From the NCBI GenBank assembly GCA_022614705.1, contig JAKEIB010000203.1, forward strand, positions 1 to 33,578: DNA of 33,578 nucleotides, read 5' to 3'. The DNA comes from Planctomycetota bacterium. Its GTDB lineage: Bacteria; Planctomycetota; Planctomycetia; Pirellulales; Lacipirellulaceae. Shown piece after piece: positions 9,207-18,156 of this stretch; position 1 is the stretch's first letter; each line of letters starts with the position of its first letter. The notes beneath the pieces were generated by a model. It ran no database searches. It saw nothing but the letters and a program-made list of their open reading frames with translations, and had not been told where the DNA came from. The translations under genes and the position numbers were made by a program.

Positions 9207-9235
9207 TTGCGAAGCCTCAAGCGCGTTGATAAAAT
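9207..9235 (+). promoter_or_regulatory. Possible sigma70-type promoter for the SHD1 gene
   Basis: TTGCGA at 9207-9212 and TAAAAT at 9230-9235 are 17 bases apart. They match four and five of six consensus positions, and lie upstream of the SHD1 gene start. This is a pattern match only. Confidence 0.3.
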
Positions 9236-9291
9236 GACCGTAGTGTTGAGCTGGGATGATCCACTGGTTCAAACGAGTGTCGGGGTGCCGC

Positions 9292-10221
9292 ATGAGTTCG
9301 TTGCGAATCGCTGCCGCGACGTGGTTCGTCGTAATCTGTCCTTGCGTGGTCGTCCAAGCCCGCGTGTGGACCGATTCCACCGGTCGCTACACGCTGGATG
9401 CCGAATTGGTCTCGGTGAATGATCGGACGGTCGTGTTGCAACGCGCCGACCACGAAATGGTGGCCATTCCGATCGACAAGCTTTCCCAACAGGACCGCGA
9501 GTTTCTCAAGTCGAAGGAAGCGGCCGAGCTCGTCCGCAAGTCGAACGAAAACGTGCAGACCTGGACGCTGCGCGACGGCATGAAAATCACGGGGCGGATC
9601 GTTGAGTACGCCCAGCGCGACATCACGCTGCAGCGGCGACGCGGACGAATCTACGTGAACGACCGCCTGCTCGACAACTTGCCGGAATTCTATCGGCAGC
9701 TGATTCCCAAGATCGTGGCCCACGTCGAAAACTTGCAGCGCGACGATCGCGCGTCGCTCGAGGCCTGGCTCGTGCGCCAGAGAGGGCAGCCCAGGACGAT
9801 TCACCTGGAAGGCGTCGTGCTCGAAGCCGAGAACGGCGATGAATACGCCATACCGTTCTTCATGCTCTCCGACGAAGACTTGAACGTGTTGAAACCGCGC
9901 TGGTCGGAATGGCAAGCCGCGGCCAACAAGAACGATTACATGGGTCACGAGAACCACACGTTTCTGTTGCGATCGCTGGCGGCAGCCCGGCATCGCGATC
10001 GGCTTGTGAACCGCGAAATCGCGCTGATGAAGCTGCAACTGCAGGCCGTTCAGGCGGGAATTACCTCCCTGTGGGAAGTGACGCTCTATCCGGCCGCCGG
10101 CCAAAGTGGGCCGCCGCTGTGGGTCGTGGTCCCGGGACGGAACAGCCGCCAGGCGACGGCCACCGCCCTGGAACGGCACCCGGGCTACGTCGCCGGGCCG
10201 GTGCGCCGGGTGGCCGGCTAG
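9292..10221 (+). CDS. Exported SHD1-domain protein
   Basis: This 309-residue protein begins with a signal peptide (about residues 1-23, ending VVVQA). Residues of about 23-74 (RVWTDSTGRYTLDAELV, MVAIPIDKLSQQDREFL) match the SHD1 domain that planctomycetes carry in many exported proteins. A weaker second copy follows from about 90 (WTLRDGMKITGRIVEY), and a half-copy is at about 169-201 (IPFFMLSDEDLNVLKP). The rest is helical without a named domain. SHD1 domains are thought to mediate protein-protein contacts; no enzymatic role is visible. Two ATG starts are possible: 9292 gives a compact signal peptide, while 9256 adds 12 residues. The gene runs divergently from the RND operon across a 350-base gap that holds two repeats. 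Confidence 0.8.
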   Translation: MSSLRIAAATWFVVICPCVVVQARVWTDSTGRYTLDAELVSVNDRTVVLQRADHEMVAIPIDKLSQQDREFLKSKEAAELVRKSNENVQTWTLRDGMKITGRIVEYAQRDITLQRRRGRIYVNDRLLDNLPEFYRQLIPKIVAHVENLQRDDRASLEAWLVRQRGQPRTIHLEGVVLEAENGDEYAIPFFMLSDEDLNVLKPRWSEWQAAANKNDYMGHENHTFLLRSLAAARHRDRLVNREIALMKLQLQAVQAGITSLWEVTLYPAAGQSGPPLWVVVPGRNSRQATATALERHPGYVAGPVRRVAG

Positions 10222-10393
10222 TTTTGGCCCCCGAAAGCGCCGTCGGAAACAAGCTGAACCCCCCTGGCGGCAGCTTGAAATCGCTGCCTGCCGAAACCAG
10301 AATAACAGCTAGGTGCGGCCGGAGCCTGGACGTGACGGCTCTGAATTCGCATTGCGGTTCAATTCTCATCTCATCGAAGAGGCGATCATTCCC

Positions 10394-10981
10394 ATGTCAA
10401 CAACTTCCCGCGCTGTCGACGCTACAACCTTGGCCGACGAATTGCGCATGCTTCGTTCGTCGTGGATTTGGTTCCTGGTGCTCGGCATTGCCATGGTGGC
10501 AATTGGAACGTTCGCGATTAGCTGGGCGTGCATCACCACCATCACGGTTGCCGCAACCTGGCTGTTCGGTTTCTTGATGATCGCCGGCGGCATCGCTGAA
10601 ATCGTCAACTCGTTCTATGCGGGTCGCTGGAGCGGAACCCTGGTCCACCTGCTACTCGGCGTCTTGTATGCGGCCGTCGGCCTGATGATCGTCGACCAAC
10701 CGCTAGACGCGGCCGAGAAATTGACGCTGATCATCGCGATCTTCCTGATCCTTAGCGGCATCTTCCGAATCGTGTTCGCGATCAGCGAACGATTCACCGG
10801 CTGGGGCTGGGTGCTGCTCAACGGCGCCGTGACGCTGTTCTTGGGCATCCTCATCTACAAGCAGTGGCCGTCGTCAGGATTGTGGGTCATCGGCCTGTTC
10901 ATCGGCATCGACCTGATCTTCAACGGCTGGGCCTGGATCATGCTCGCGATTGGGCTGCGAACGGCGCCTAAGACCGTGTAA
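10394..10981 (+). CDS. HdeD-like membrane protein (DUF308)
   Basis: This 195-residue protein has about six membrane segments, starting with WIWFLVLGIAMVAIGTFAISW after a short polar N-terminus. The repeated hydrophobic pairs, with phrases such as LLGVLYAAVGLMIVDQP and LTLIIAIFLILSGIFRIVF, are typical of the HdeD/DUF308 family. HdeD in E. coli is linked to acid resistance, but the wider family has no settled biochemical role. The ATG at 10394 is preceded by GAAGAGG at 10376-10382. The frame is open upstream to 10313 without a better start. The 3' end overlaps the convergent DUF433 gene by 14 bases. Confidence 0.88.
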   Translation: MSTTSRAVDATTLADELRMLRSSWIWFLVLGIAMVAIGTFAISWACITTITVAATWLFGFLMIAGGIAEIVNSFYAGRWSGTLVHLLLGVLYAAVGLMIVDQPLDAAEKLTLIIAIFLILSGIFRIVFAISERFTGWGWVLLNGAVTLFLGILIYKQWPSSGLWVIGLFIGIDLIFNGWAWIMLAIGLRTAPKTV

Positions 10982-11288
10982 CGCCCACAGCTTTCAACTT
11001 TTGCCAGACCGCCGAGCGCGCGTGGGCGTCCGAGCTGTTGTTAAGCTGAGAAAGCTCGCTTTGAATTTCCGCGTCGATTTCCTGCTGATTGTCGTGGTAG
11101 TAGGTCATCGCCGCGTGAACTTCGGCCAACGTCAAATAGGGGTAATGCCGCACGATATCCTCGGGCCCAAGCCCGCGACCAAGATAGTCCATCACGATCA
11201 TCGCCACGCGCGTGCGCGGATGACTCTCCAACCGCGCCGGCGATCCCGAATCCTTCACAATGTGCGGATAGGTAGTAGTCGTGCTCAT
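10968..11288 (-). CDS. DUF433 domain protein, antitoxin-like
   Basis: The protein has 106 residues and a good ribosome binding site (GGGAG six bases before the ATG). The core, RVAMIVMDYLGRGLGPEDIVRHYPYLTLAEVHAAMTYYHDN in several short motifs, matches DUF433. That is a winged-helix-like DNA-binding family found as the antitoxin of some PIN-toxin (VapBC-like) pairs. No PIN-domain or other toxin gene is adjacent, so this is an orphan antitoxin-like gene or a regulator of something else. The N-terminus (STTTTYPHIVKDSG) is short and the C-terminal 25 residues are helical. It faces the HdeD-like gene and overlaps its last 14 bases. Confidence 0.85.
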   Translation of the reverse strand: MSTTTTYPHIVKDSGSPARLESHPRTRVAMIVMDYLGRGLGPEDIVRHYPYLTLAEVHAAMTYYHDNQQEIDAEIQSELSQLNNSSDAHARSAVWQKLKAVGVTRS

Positions 11289-11409
11289 TGATGCTCCCTT
11301 AACACAATCTTAGCATCGGCCAATTATCGTTCCAAGCTCCCCATTCCAAGCCGGTTTATCCCGGCGCTTTCAACGTCCCTTTTTCGCTTTCCTTTTCCGC
11401 TTCCGCTAC

Positions 11410-11426
11410 GGCACACGGAGTGTGCC
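11410..11426. repeat. Short perfect hairpin GGCACAC-GGA-GTGTGCC
   Basis: A perfect 7-bp stem with the loop GGA. The same GGA loop occurs in the hairpin at 16071-16089. There is no T-run on either side, so a terminator role is not supported. Confidence 0.5.
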
Positions 11427-11508
11427 TGTTATATTGTCGCTGATTTGCGGCCGTTGTAAGCGATTTCGCGGTCGTGTTGATCAATGGGCCGTTTGAGCCG
11501 ACAATAGT

Positions 11509-11628
11509 GGAGCATCCAACCTGGGATGACACGTAGGACAGTCTCTCCGAGACTGCCGGAATCGAGTCTTCGCCCCGGCGAATCTTCGATCGGAGAGACT
11601 CGTCTACGTGTCATGCCAGCATTGACGA
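11509..11628. repeat. 120-bp direct repeat with nested hairpins, copy 1
   Basis: Nearly identical to 11772-11891. Outer arms CTGGGATGACACGTAG (11521-11536) and CTACGTGTCATGCCAG (11604-11619) pair at 15 of 16 positions. Inside are CAGTCTC-tcc-GAGACTG and TTCGCC-cc-GGCGAA. The open frames that cross it (for example one reading GETVLRV) are by-products of the repeat. Confidence 0.92.
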
Positions 11629-11771
11629 ACGACTAGATGCACAATACGCAAGGAGCGCTTGAAAATGCCAACGGACAAACCTGAATGACGTTAGCAAGGA
11701 TCGGAATGATAGAAGTCCGCAATTTTGCGATAATTGGAAGAGTTTTATACCCGTCGTTTCATGGCCCTAGC

Positions 11772-11891
11772 GGAGCATCCAACCTAGGATGACACGTGGG
11801 GGCAGTCTCTCCGAGACTGACGATTTGAGTCTTCGCCCCGGCGAATCTTCGATCGGAGAGACTCGTCTACGTGTCATGCCAGCATTGACGA
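11772..11891. repeat. 120-bp direct repeat with nested hairpins, copy 2
   Basis: Second copy of the element at 11509-11628, in the same orientation, with few substitutions and compensating one-base indels. The 143 bases between the copies hold no gene. Copy 2 ends about 58 bases before the start of the DUF1549/DUF1553 gene, so it may lie in that gene's leader. Confidence 0.92.
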
Positions 11892-11948
11892 GCCAATACG
11901 TTGTTGGCCGTTCTGGGACACCTGGGCAGTACGTGGCGCATGGTATCG

Positions 11949-14303
11949 ATGTCGACGCAGCCGCGAATTGCGATCTTGATATTCGTCGCGGCTGGAATTG
12001 CGCTCGCTTCGTCGGCCGCGGCCGAGCCAGCGGTCGATTTCAATCGCGACATTCGCCCGATCTTGTCGAACAGGTGTTTTGCATGTCATGGACCGGATGA
12101 CGCGCGGCGCGAAGCCGGCTTGCGGCTGGACGATGCGCAGATTGCGACGCATGAGTTGGAATCGGGCGCCACGGCGATCGTGCCCGGTAAACCGGAGGCC
12201 AGCGAGCTGATCGCTCGAGTGACCAGCACGGACGACGCCATGCGGATGCCACCGACCGAGTTTGGCAATCCCCTGACGCCGCGGGAAGTCGACACGTTGC
12301 GGAGCTGGATCGAGCAAGGGGCTCGCTATGCGGCCCATTGGTCTTACGAAAAGCCGGTGGCGGCCGTGCCGCCGGTCGCTCCGCCTGAATGGAAGCAGTG
12401 GCCCCGTAACGAGATCGATCTGTTTGCTCTGCAGGCGATGCAGTCGCACGGGCTGCATCCCTCGCCGGAGGCGGATCGCTACACATTGGCGCGGCGCGTT
12501 TTTCTCGATTTAACTGGCTTGCCGCCGACGGTTGAGGAGGCCGAGGCGTTTGCGCGGGACGCGGATTCGCAGGCTTACGAGAAGCTCGTCGACGATCTGT
12601 TGCATCGCCCGACGTATGGCGAGCATTGGGCGCGGAATTGGCTGGATTTGGCGCGCTACGCGGACAGCGCGGGATACGCCGACGATCCACCGCGGACGAT
12701 CTGGGCTTTTCGCGACTGGGTCATCAAGGCCATCAGTGCGAACATGCCGTTCGATCGGTTCACGATCGAGCAGATCGCCGGCGACCTGCTGCCCAACGCG
12801 ACGGAAGTTCAGCTGATTGCGACCGCGTTTCACCGCAATACGATGACGAACAATGAAGGCGGGACGCAAGATGAGGAATTTCGCAACGTCGCCGTGGTTG
12901 ATCGGGTGAACACCACGCTGGCGGTGTGGATGGGGACCACGATCGCGTGCGCCCAGTGTCACAATCACAAATACGATCCGATTTCGCAGCGCGAGTTCTT
13001 TGAGGTCTTCGCGATGCTGAACAATACGCAGGACGCCGACCGGCTCGACGAGTCGCCCGTACTGCCGATTTTTTCCGACGAGCAGCGTCGTCGGTGGATG
13101 CAGGTGGATGGCCGTATCGCCGGATTGCAGTTGATGATGATGACGCCGGCGAGCGCATTCTCGGTTGAGCCCGCATTTTGGCCGCAGTCAATCGCGGCGC
13201 TCCATGAATTGCAGCCCACGACATCCGTGCCAATCCAGCGCGAGTTGCCAGGGGCGCGCCGCGAGACGCGAATTGCGAATCGTGGCAACTATCTCGATCC
13301 CGGGCCGGCGGTAACGCCGGGCTTCCCAGCTGCCTTTCACGCTCCAGGTGGAGATGGGCCGCCGAATCGTCTGCAACTAGCGAAATGGCTTGTGAGTCGG
13401 GAGAATCCGCTCACCGCGCGAGTCATTGCCAATCGATTTTGGGAAACGCTGTTCGGTCGCGGCATCGTGGGGACGAGCGAGGAGTTCGGATCGCAAGGCG
13501 AGCCGCCGACGCATCCTGAGTTGTTGGGTTGGTTGGCGGTGAAGTTCATGGACGGCGGCTGGGACTCGCGAGCGCTCATTCGTTTGATGGTGACGTCCGC
13601 CGTCTACCGCCAGTCCAGCCAGATCGCGGATAGCGCCGCGATGGTGGATCCGGATAACCGCTGGTTGGCTCGCGGCCCGCGCGTGCGCATGAGCGCCGAG
13701 ATGGTGCGCGACCAGGCGTTGGCAGTCAGCGGATTGCTGAGCAACAAAATGTACGGGCCGCCCGTGCGTCCGCCGCAACCCAACATGGGTCTGACGGCTG
13801 CCTTTGGTGGCTCGACTGACTGGGCGACGAGTGAAGGCGACGATCGGCTCCGCCGTGCCATTTATACAACCTGGCGGCGCAGCAATCCGTATCCATCGAT
13901 GGCCACGTTCGACGCTCCGAACCGCGAAGTTTGCACGTTGCGCCGCACGGCGACGAATACGCCCTTGCAAGCGCTCGTGACGCTGAACGATCCAGTTTTT
14001 GTTGAGGCCTCGCAAGGCTTGGCTCGTCGAGCGATCCAACATTCACAGGCCGTGGACGAGCGAATCGCGTATGCGTTTCGCCGTTGTCTGCTGCGCCCGC
14101 CGACCGGAAATGAGCTGAAACTGCTCGAGGATCTTTATCGAGAGTCGCGCGCCCATTTGGCGGGCCGGTCGGAAGACGCCGTGAAACTGGCGACAAATCC
14201 TCTTGGCGAATTGCCGCCGGGCATCGATGCGGTCGACGCGGCCTCGATGACCGCCGTTTGCAACGTGCTGCTCAATCTGGACGAAATGTTTTTGAAGAGA
14301 TAG
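11949..14303 (+). CDS. PSCyt1 / DUF1549 / DUF1553 exported cytochrome-type protein
   Basis: This 784-residue protein belongs to a class greatly expanded in planctomycetes. After a signal peptide (ILIFVAAGIALASSAAA) comes the planctomycete cytochrome C domain with a heme-binding CFACH motif near residue 42 (FNRDIRPILSNRC, then CHGPD). DUF1549 follows (LTGLPPTVEE, HWARNWLDLARYADSAGY, and a second CXXCH in CAQCHNHKYDP). DUF1553 makes up the C-terminal part (NPLTARVIANRFWETLFGRG, PNREVCTLRRTATNTPLQAL). Longer relatives have extra domains between these two; here the link is short. Start choice is uncertain: ATG at 11949 or 11940, and a TTG at 11901 is also in frame. The DUF1501 gene follows after four bases, as is usual. 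The proposed role in polymer or sulfated-sugar use is inference from the family. Confidence 0.9.
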   Translation: MSTQPRIAILIFVAAGIALASSAAAEPAVDFNRDIRPILSNRCFACHGPDDARREAGLRLDDAQIATHELESGATAIVPGKPEASELIARVTSTDDAMRMPPTEFGNPLTPREVDTLRSWIEQGARYAAHWSYEKPVAAVPPVAPPEWKQWPRNEIDLFALQAMQSHGLHPSPEADRYTLARRVFLDLTGLPPTVEEAEAFARDADSQAYEKLVDDLLHRPTYGEHWARNWLDLARYADSAGYADDPPRTIWAFRDWVIKAISANMPFDRFTIEQIAGDLLPNATEVQLIATAFHRNTMTNNEGGTQDEEFRNVAVVDRVNTTLAVWMGTTIACAQCHNHKYDPISQREFFEVFAMLNNTQDADRLDESPVLPIFSDEQRRRWMQVDGRIAGLQLMMMTPASAFSVEPAFWPQSIAALHELQPTTSVPIQRELPGARRETRIANRGNYLDPGPAVTPGFPAAFHAPGGDGPPNRLQLAKWLVSRENPLTARVIANRFWETLFGRGIVGTSEEFGSQGEPPTHPELLGWLAVKFMDGGWDSRALIRLMVTSAVYRQSSQIADSAAMVDPDNRWLARGPRVRMSAEMVRDQALAVSGLLSNKMYGPPVRPPQPNMGLTAAFGGSTDWATSEGDDRLRRAIYTTWRRSNPYPSMATFDAPNREVCTLRRTATNTPLQALVTLNDPVFVEASQGLARRAIQHSQAVDERIAYAFRRCLLRPPTGNELKLLEDLYRESRAHLAGRSEDAVKLATNPLGELPPGIDAVDAASMTAVCNVLLNLDEMFLKR

Positions 14304-14307
14304 TGCC

Positions 14308-15762
14308 ATGAACCCAGCAAAACTCGCGGACATCACGCGTCGGCACTTTCTGTCGGGCAGCGGACTGGGTCTAGGTGCGTTGGCGTTGTCGGCGCTGACC
14401 GGGAAGCAAGCGCGTGCGGACGTTGCCATCAATCCCCAGCAGCCGCTCGATACGCGTTTGCCGCCGCTCGCGCCGCGGGCCAAGCGCGTGATCTATCTGC
14501 ATCTGACCGGTTCGCCGCCCAATCTGGATGTGTACGACTACAAGCCCGAATTGGTGAAACGCGATGGGCACGATTGTCCGCAGCAATTCCTCGCGGGCAA
14601 GACGTTTGCATTCACGTCCGGCGTGCCCAAGCTGATGGGGACGCCGCGGAAGTTTGCACGGTACGGCAACTCGGGAACCTGGCTATCGGATGCGGTGCCG
14701 CATTTCCACGCGGCGGACATCGTGGATGAGATGTGCTTCATCCACTCGATGAACACCGATCAGTTCAACCACGCGCCTGCCGAGCTGCTGATTTATACCG
14801 GTTCGCCGCGCTCGGGTCGGCCTGCGTTGGGCTCGTGGGTGACCTATGGACTGGGGACCGAAAATCAGAACCTGCCGGGCTTCGTCGTGCTGATCAGCAG
14901 CGGAGTTCAACCGAACGGCGGATCGAACTCGTATGGCAGCGGGTTTCTGCCTTCGGTGTTTCAAGGCGTGCAGTGTCGTTCGAAGGGCGATCCGGTGCTC
15001 TACGTTTCCGATCCAGCGGGCATGGACCGCGAGCTGCGTCGGCGCTCGCTCGATACGCTTCAACAACTGAACCATCTGCAAGTTGATGAATTGGGGCATC
15101 CAGAGACGCTGACGCGCATCGCCCAGTACGAGCTTGCATTCCGCATGCAAGTATCGGTGCCGGAGGTGATGGACATCGGCCGCGAGACCAAGGAAACGCT
15201 CTCCGCCTACGGCGCTCAGCCGGGGGAAAGCAGCTTCGCGAACAACTGCCTGCTCGCCCGGCGCCTGGTCGAACAAGGTGTTCGCTACGTTCAGTTGTTC
15301 GACTGGGGCTGGGACTTCCACGGCACCGCGGAGGAAAGCGGCCTGACCGACGGACTCACGAAGAAGTGGGCCGCGACGGATAAGCCGATCGCCGCGCTCC
15401 TCCGCGACTTGCGGCAGCGGGGACTGCTCGACGACACGTTGGTCATCTGCGGCGGGGAGTTCGGGCGAACCCCGTTTCGCGAGGGCCGTACCGCCAGCAG
15501 CCAGATTCTGGGCCGCGATCACTTTCCGGACTGTTTCACCATGTGGCTTGCCGGCGGCGGCGTCAAAGCGGGCCTGAACTACGGCCAGACCGATGAGCTG
15601 GGCTTCGGCGTCGTGGAAAACAAAGTCCACGTTCACGATCTGCAGGCGACGATCATGCACCTGCTCGGCTTCGATCACGAGCGGCTGACGTTCCGTTTCC
15701 AAGGCCGCGACTACCGCCTGACGGACGTGCACGGAAGCGTGGTGCAGGATGTATTAGCGTGA
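14308..15762 (+). CDS. Tat-exported DUF1501 protein
   Basis: The protein has 484 residues and is the usual partner of DUF1549/DUF1553 proteins, starting four bases after that gene's stop codon. The N-terminus has a twin-arginine signal (RRHFLSGSGLGLGALALSA). The body matches DUF1501, an alkaline-phosphatase-superfamily relative: AKRVIYLHLTGSPPNLDVYD near the start, FIHSMNTDQFNHAPA, GGEFGRTPFREG and a late GRDHFPDCFTMWLAGGG. The conserved His, Asp and Glu residues in these segments suggest a metal-dependent hydrolase fold, but activity has not been established from what I can see. Co-transcription and joint export with the upstream gene are inferred from spacing. The name is secure; the function is not. 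Confidence 0.92.
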   Translation: MNPAKLADITRRHFLSGSGLGLGALALSALTGKQARADVAINPQQPLDTRLPPLAPRAKRVIYLHLTGSPPNLDVYDYKPELVKRDGHDCPQQFLAGKTFAFTSGVPKLMGTPRKFARYGNSGTWLSDAVPHFHAADIVDEMCFIHSMNTDQFNHAPAELLIYTGSPRSGRPALGSWVTYGLGTENQNLPGFVVLISSGVQPNGGSNSYGSGFLPSVFQGVQCRSKGDPVLYVSDPAGMDRELRRRSLDTLQQLNHLQVDELGHPETLTRIAQYELAFRMQVSVPEVMDIGRETKETLSAYGAQPGESSFANNCLLARRLVEQGVRYVQLFDWGWDFHGTAEESGLTDGLTKKWAATDKPIAALLRDLRQRGLLDDTLVICGGEFGRTPFREGRTASSQILGRDHFPDCFTMWLAGGGVKAGLNYGQTDELGFGVVENKVHVHDLQATIMHLLGFDHERLTFRFQGRDYRLTDVHGSVVQDVLA

Positions 15763-15870
15763 TGGTTGCGAGTTTTTTTCCGCAACTCGGTCAGCGATGT
15801 TTACGAGCGGGAAGAAAAACGGGAAGAAAAACGCATCAGAACTGCTGTGTTGAAAACACGGTGTATCCCA

Positions 15871-15945
15871 GTGTGGGAGGCGTTTCCGACGCCGATGTCG
15901 CTCGAAAGTTGAGAACGCGATTGGCCTCGCAGAGGCCTCCCACAC
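15871..15945. repeat. REP-like double hairpin (GTGTGGGAGG family)
   Basis: Outer arms GTGTGGGAGG (15871-15880) and CCTCCCACAC (15936-15945) are perfect complements. Inside are GGCGT-ttccg-ACGCC (15879-15893) and GGCCTC-gca-GAGGCC (15923-15937). A wider TGTTGA...TCAACA pair (15847-15852 and 15953-15958) encloses it. It lies in the 744-base gap between the DUF1501 and FAD genes, in which I see no gene. Confidence 0.88.
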
Positions 15946-16070
15946 GAAGTTCTCAACAGAGCACGTCAGAACTATTCGCCCAGGTTCAGGGATGGTCGGC
16001 GGTCGGCCCCGCTTTTCGGGCGCAGGCAGTGGTGCAGTTTGCAGTCGTCTCGCTCCGCGAAACGCAATTT

Positions 16071-16151
16071 CCTCTTGCGGAGCAAGAGGACTAGCACCCT
16101 TTTTGTCCAGGCACCAGCGCCGCAATCAGTGCGCGGAGGACAAAGTGCTGG
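16071..16151. repeat. Hairpin plus imperfect inverted repeat
   Basis: A perfect hairpin CCTCTTGC-gga-GCAAGAGG (16071-16089) is followed by CTAGCACCCTTTTTGTCC (16091-16108), which partly pairs with GGACAAAGTGCTGG (16138-16151). It is another member of the hairpin-rich intergenic sequence. Confidence 0.6.
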
Positions 16152-16321
16152 TATCGTTTCCTCGCCGCGTTGCGCCGCACCCCTAGAACTACAGGGCAAA
16201 CGGGAGTTTGGCCGTGACAATAACGGCAAATTCTGTCCCGAAAAATCGCCTTCGCCGAACGGGACAACATTCGAGGCGAGTGGTTTAGGCGCGAGCACTG
16301 AGCACGGAGCAGGAATTCTTA

Positions 16322-16440
16322 CTCCCAGCTCCCAGCTCCTCGCTCCCAGCTCCTCGCTCCCCGCTCCTCGCTCCCCGCTCCCCGCTCCCCGCTCCTCGCT
16401 CCCCGCTCCCAGCTCCCCGCTCCCAGCTCCCCGCTCCCGG
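16322..16440. repeat. Seventeen tandem heptamers (CTCCCAG / CTCCCCG / CTCCTCG)
   Basis: The 119 bases are exactly 17 units of 7 bases, all of the form CTCCNNG. They are strongly pyrimidine-rich on the plus strand. A minus-strand open frame across it reads as Gly/Ser/Glu/Arg repeats and is an artefact of the repeat. It ends 66 bases before the FAD oxidoreductase gene, so a change in copy number could alter that gene's upstream region. Confidence 0.95.
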
Positions 16441-16506
16441 CAGGTGGCCGCGATCCAATTGGCTTGTTAGATTGGACATCCCGAGCGTGACTCAGGAAAC
16501 CTACCG

Positions 16507-18147
16507 ATGAGACAAATATTGACACTACTATTGGCGCTGACCGCGACGTTTTTCGTCGGTCGCGTGGCATCGCTTGTTGCCGCGGAAACGGCCGACGTCG
16601 TCGTGTATGGCGGCACGTCGTCGGGCATCGTTGCGGCCATTCAGGCCAAGCGCAGCGGCAAGAGCGTCGTGCTCATTGAGCCGTCGAACCATTTGGGCGG
16701 ACTTACGACGGGCGGACTGGGGGCGACGGACATCGGTAACAAGCGTGTGATTGGCGGGCTGGCGCGCGACTTTTATCGCCGCGTTTGGAAGCATTATCAA
16801 GACGACGCGGCCTGGGTTCACGAACAACGCGATGCGTACAACGGTCGCAACGTGCGATGCAACCCGCGGGACGACACAATGTGGACGTTCGAGCCGCACG
16901 TGGCATCGCGGATTTATCGCGAGATGCTGGCGGAGGCCGGCATTACGCCGATTCTCAATGAACGACTGGATCGCGCCAGCGGTGTGAAAAAGAACGGGCC
17001 GCGGATTGTATCGATCACGACCGAAAGCGGCCGCACGTTCGCGGGCCGGGTGTTCATCGATGCGACGTATGAAGGCGATCTGATGGCGGCGGCGGGCGTG
17101 AGCTATCACGTTGGCCGCGAAGGCAACGATGTTTATGGCGAGACGCTCAATGGCGTGCAGCCGAGCCTGAACACGAAGAATCATCGCTTCACGCAGCCGG
17201 TCGATCCGTACGTGAAGCGCGGCGATCCCTCGTCTGGCCTGCTGTGGGGTATTCAGCTAACAAAACTGCCGGCCGAAGGCAGCGGCGATCGCGCGGTGCA
17301 GGCTTATTGTTATCGCTTGTGCACGACCGATGTGCCCGAGAATCGCCGCCCCTGGCCAAAGCCGGTCGATTACGATGAGTCGCGCTACGAGCTATTGCTG
17401 CGCAATTTCGAGGCGGGCGATCATCGCGCGCCCTGGCATCCGACTTGGATGCCCAATCGCAAGACCGATACGAACAACAACCACGCCTTTTCGACCGACC
17501 ATATCGGCGGCAACTACGATTACCCGGACGCCGACTACGCGACGCGCGAGAAGATCGTTGCCGACCACGCCTCATACCAGCTGGGGCTAATGTGGACGCT
17601 GGCCAATCACGAACGCGTGCCGCCGAATGTGCGCGACGAATTTCAGAGCATTGGTTTGGCAAAGGATGAGTTCGTCGAAAACGACAATTGGCCGACGCAG
17701 CTTTACGTGCGCGAGGCGCGGCGGATGATCGGGCCGTACGTGATGACCGAGCACAATTGCCGCGGCACGCAAGTCGCGGAGGATTCCGTCGGCATGGGCG
17801 CTTACGGCATGGACAGCCACAACTGCCAGCGTTACGTCACGCCGGAAGGCGGCGTGCAGAATGAAGGAGACGTGCAGGTACACGGCTTCAAGCCGTACCC
17901 AATCAGCTATCGCGCGATCGTGCCGAGAGCCGAAGAGTGTGACAATTTGCTCGTGCCGGTGTGCGTTTCCAGCTCGCACATCGCCTACGGCTCGATTCGG
18001 ATGGAGCCGGTGTTCATGATCCTGGGCGAATCGGCGGCGACAGCTGCGGCCCTGGCGATCGATCGGGACGTTGCCGTGCAAGAGATCGACTACAGCGAAC
18101 TGGCGGTGGGTCTGCGCGCGAGCGGACAAATACTCAACGTCCGCTGA
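16507..18147 (+). CDS. Exported FAD-dependent oxidoreductase
   Basis: This 546-residue protein belongs to the FAD-dependent oxidoreductase group (PF12831-like). It starts with a signal peptide (LLLALTATFFVGRVASLVAA). The FAD-binding Rossmann motif follows at about residues 32-55 (DVVVYGGTSSGIVAAIQAKRS in parts, ending in an acidic residue after VVLIE). NHLGGLTTGGLGATD is the characteristic loop after it. Further family features are VFIDATYEGDLMAAAGVSY and, near the C-terminus, SHIAYGSIRMEPVFMILGESAATAAALA. The start at 16507 is preceded by AGGA at the right distance. The family acts on varied substrates and none can be named here. Gene order does not link it clearly to its neighbours; it ends nine bases before the convergent lipoprotein gene. 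Confidence 0.9.
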   Translation: MRQILTLLLALTATFFVGRVASLVAAETADVVVYGGTSSGIVAAIQAKRSGKSVVLIEPSNHLGGLTTGGLGATDIGNKRVIGGLARDFYRRVWKHYQDDAAWVHEQRDAYNGRNVRCNPRDDTMWTFEPHVASRIYREMLAEAGITPILNERLDRASGVKKNGPRIVSITTESGRTFAGRVFIDATYEGDLMAAAGVSYHVGREGNDVYGETLNGVQPSLNTKNHRFTQPVDPYVKRGDPSSGLLWGIQLTKLPAEGSGDRAVQAYCYRLCTTDVPENRRPWPKPVDYDESRYELLLRNFEAGDHRAPWHPTWMPNRKTDTNNNHAFSTDHIGGNYDYPDADYATREKIVADHASYQLGLMWTLANHERVPPNVRDEFQSIGLAKDEFVENDNWPTQLYVREARRMIGPYVMTEHNCRGTQVAEDSVGMGAYGMDSHNCQRYVTPEGGVQNEGDVQVHGFKPYPISYRAIVPRAEECDNLLVPVCVSSSHIAYGSIRMEPVFMILGESAATAAALAIDRDVAVQEIDYSELAVGLRASGQILNVR

Positions 18148-18156
18148 CCGAGCCGG

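Noticed and set aside
16322..16440. CRISPR-like array
   Set aside because: Units are seven bases with no spacers and no cas genes nearby.
16285..16570. Gly/Ser/Glu/Arg repeat protein on the minus strand
   Set aside because: It is the translation of the heptamer tract and has no start signal or conserved flanks.
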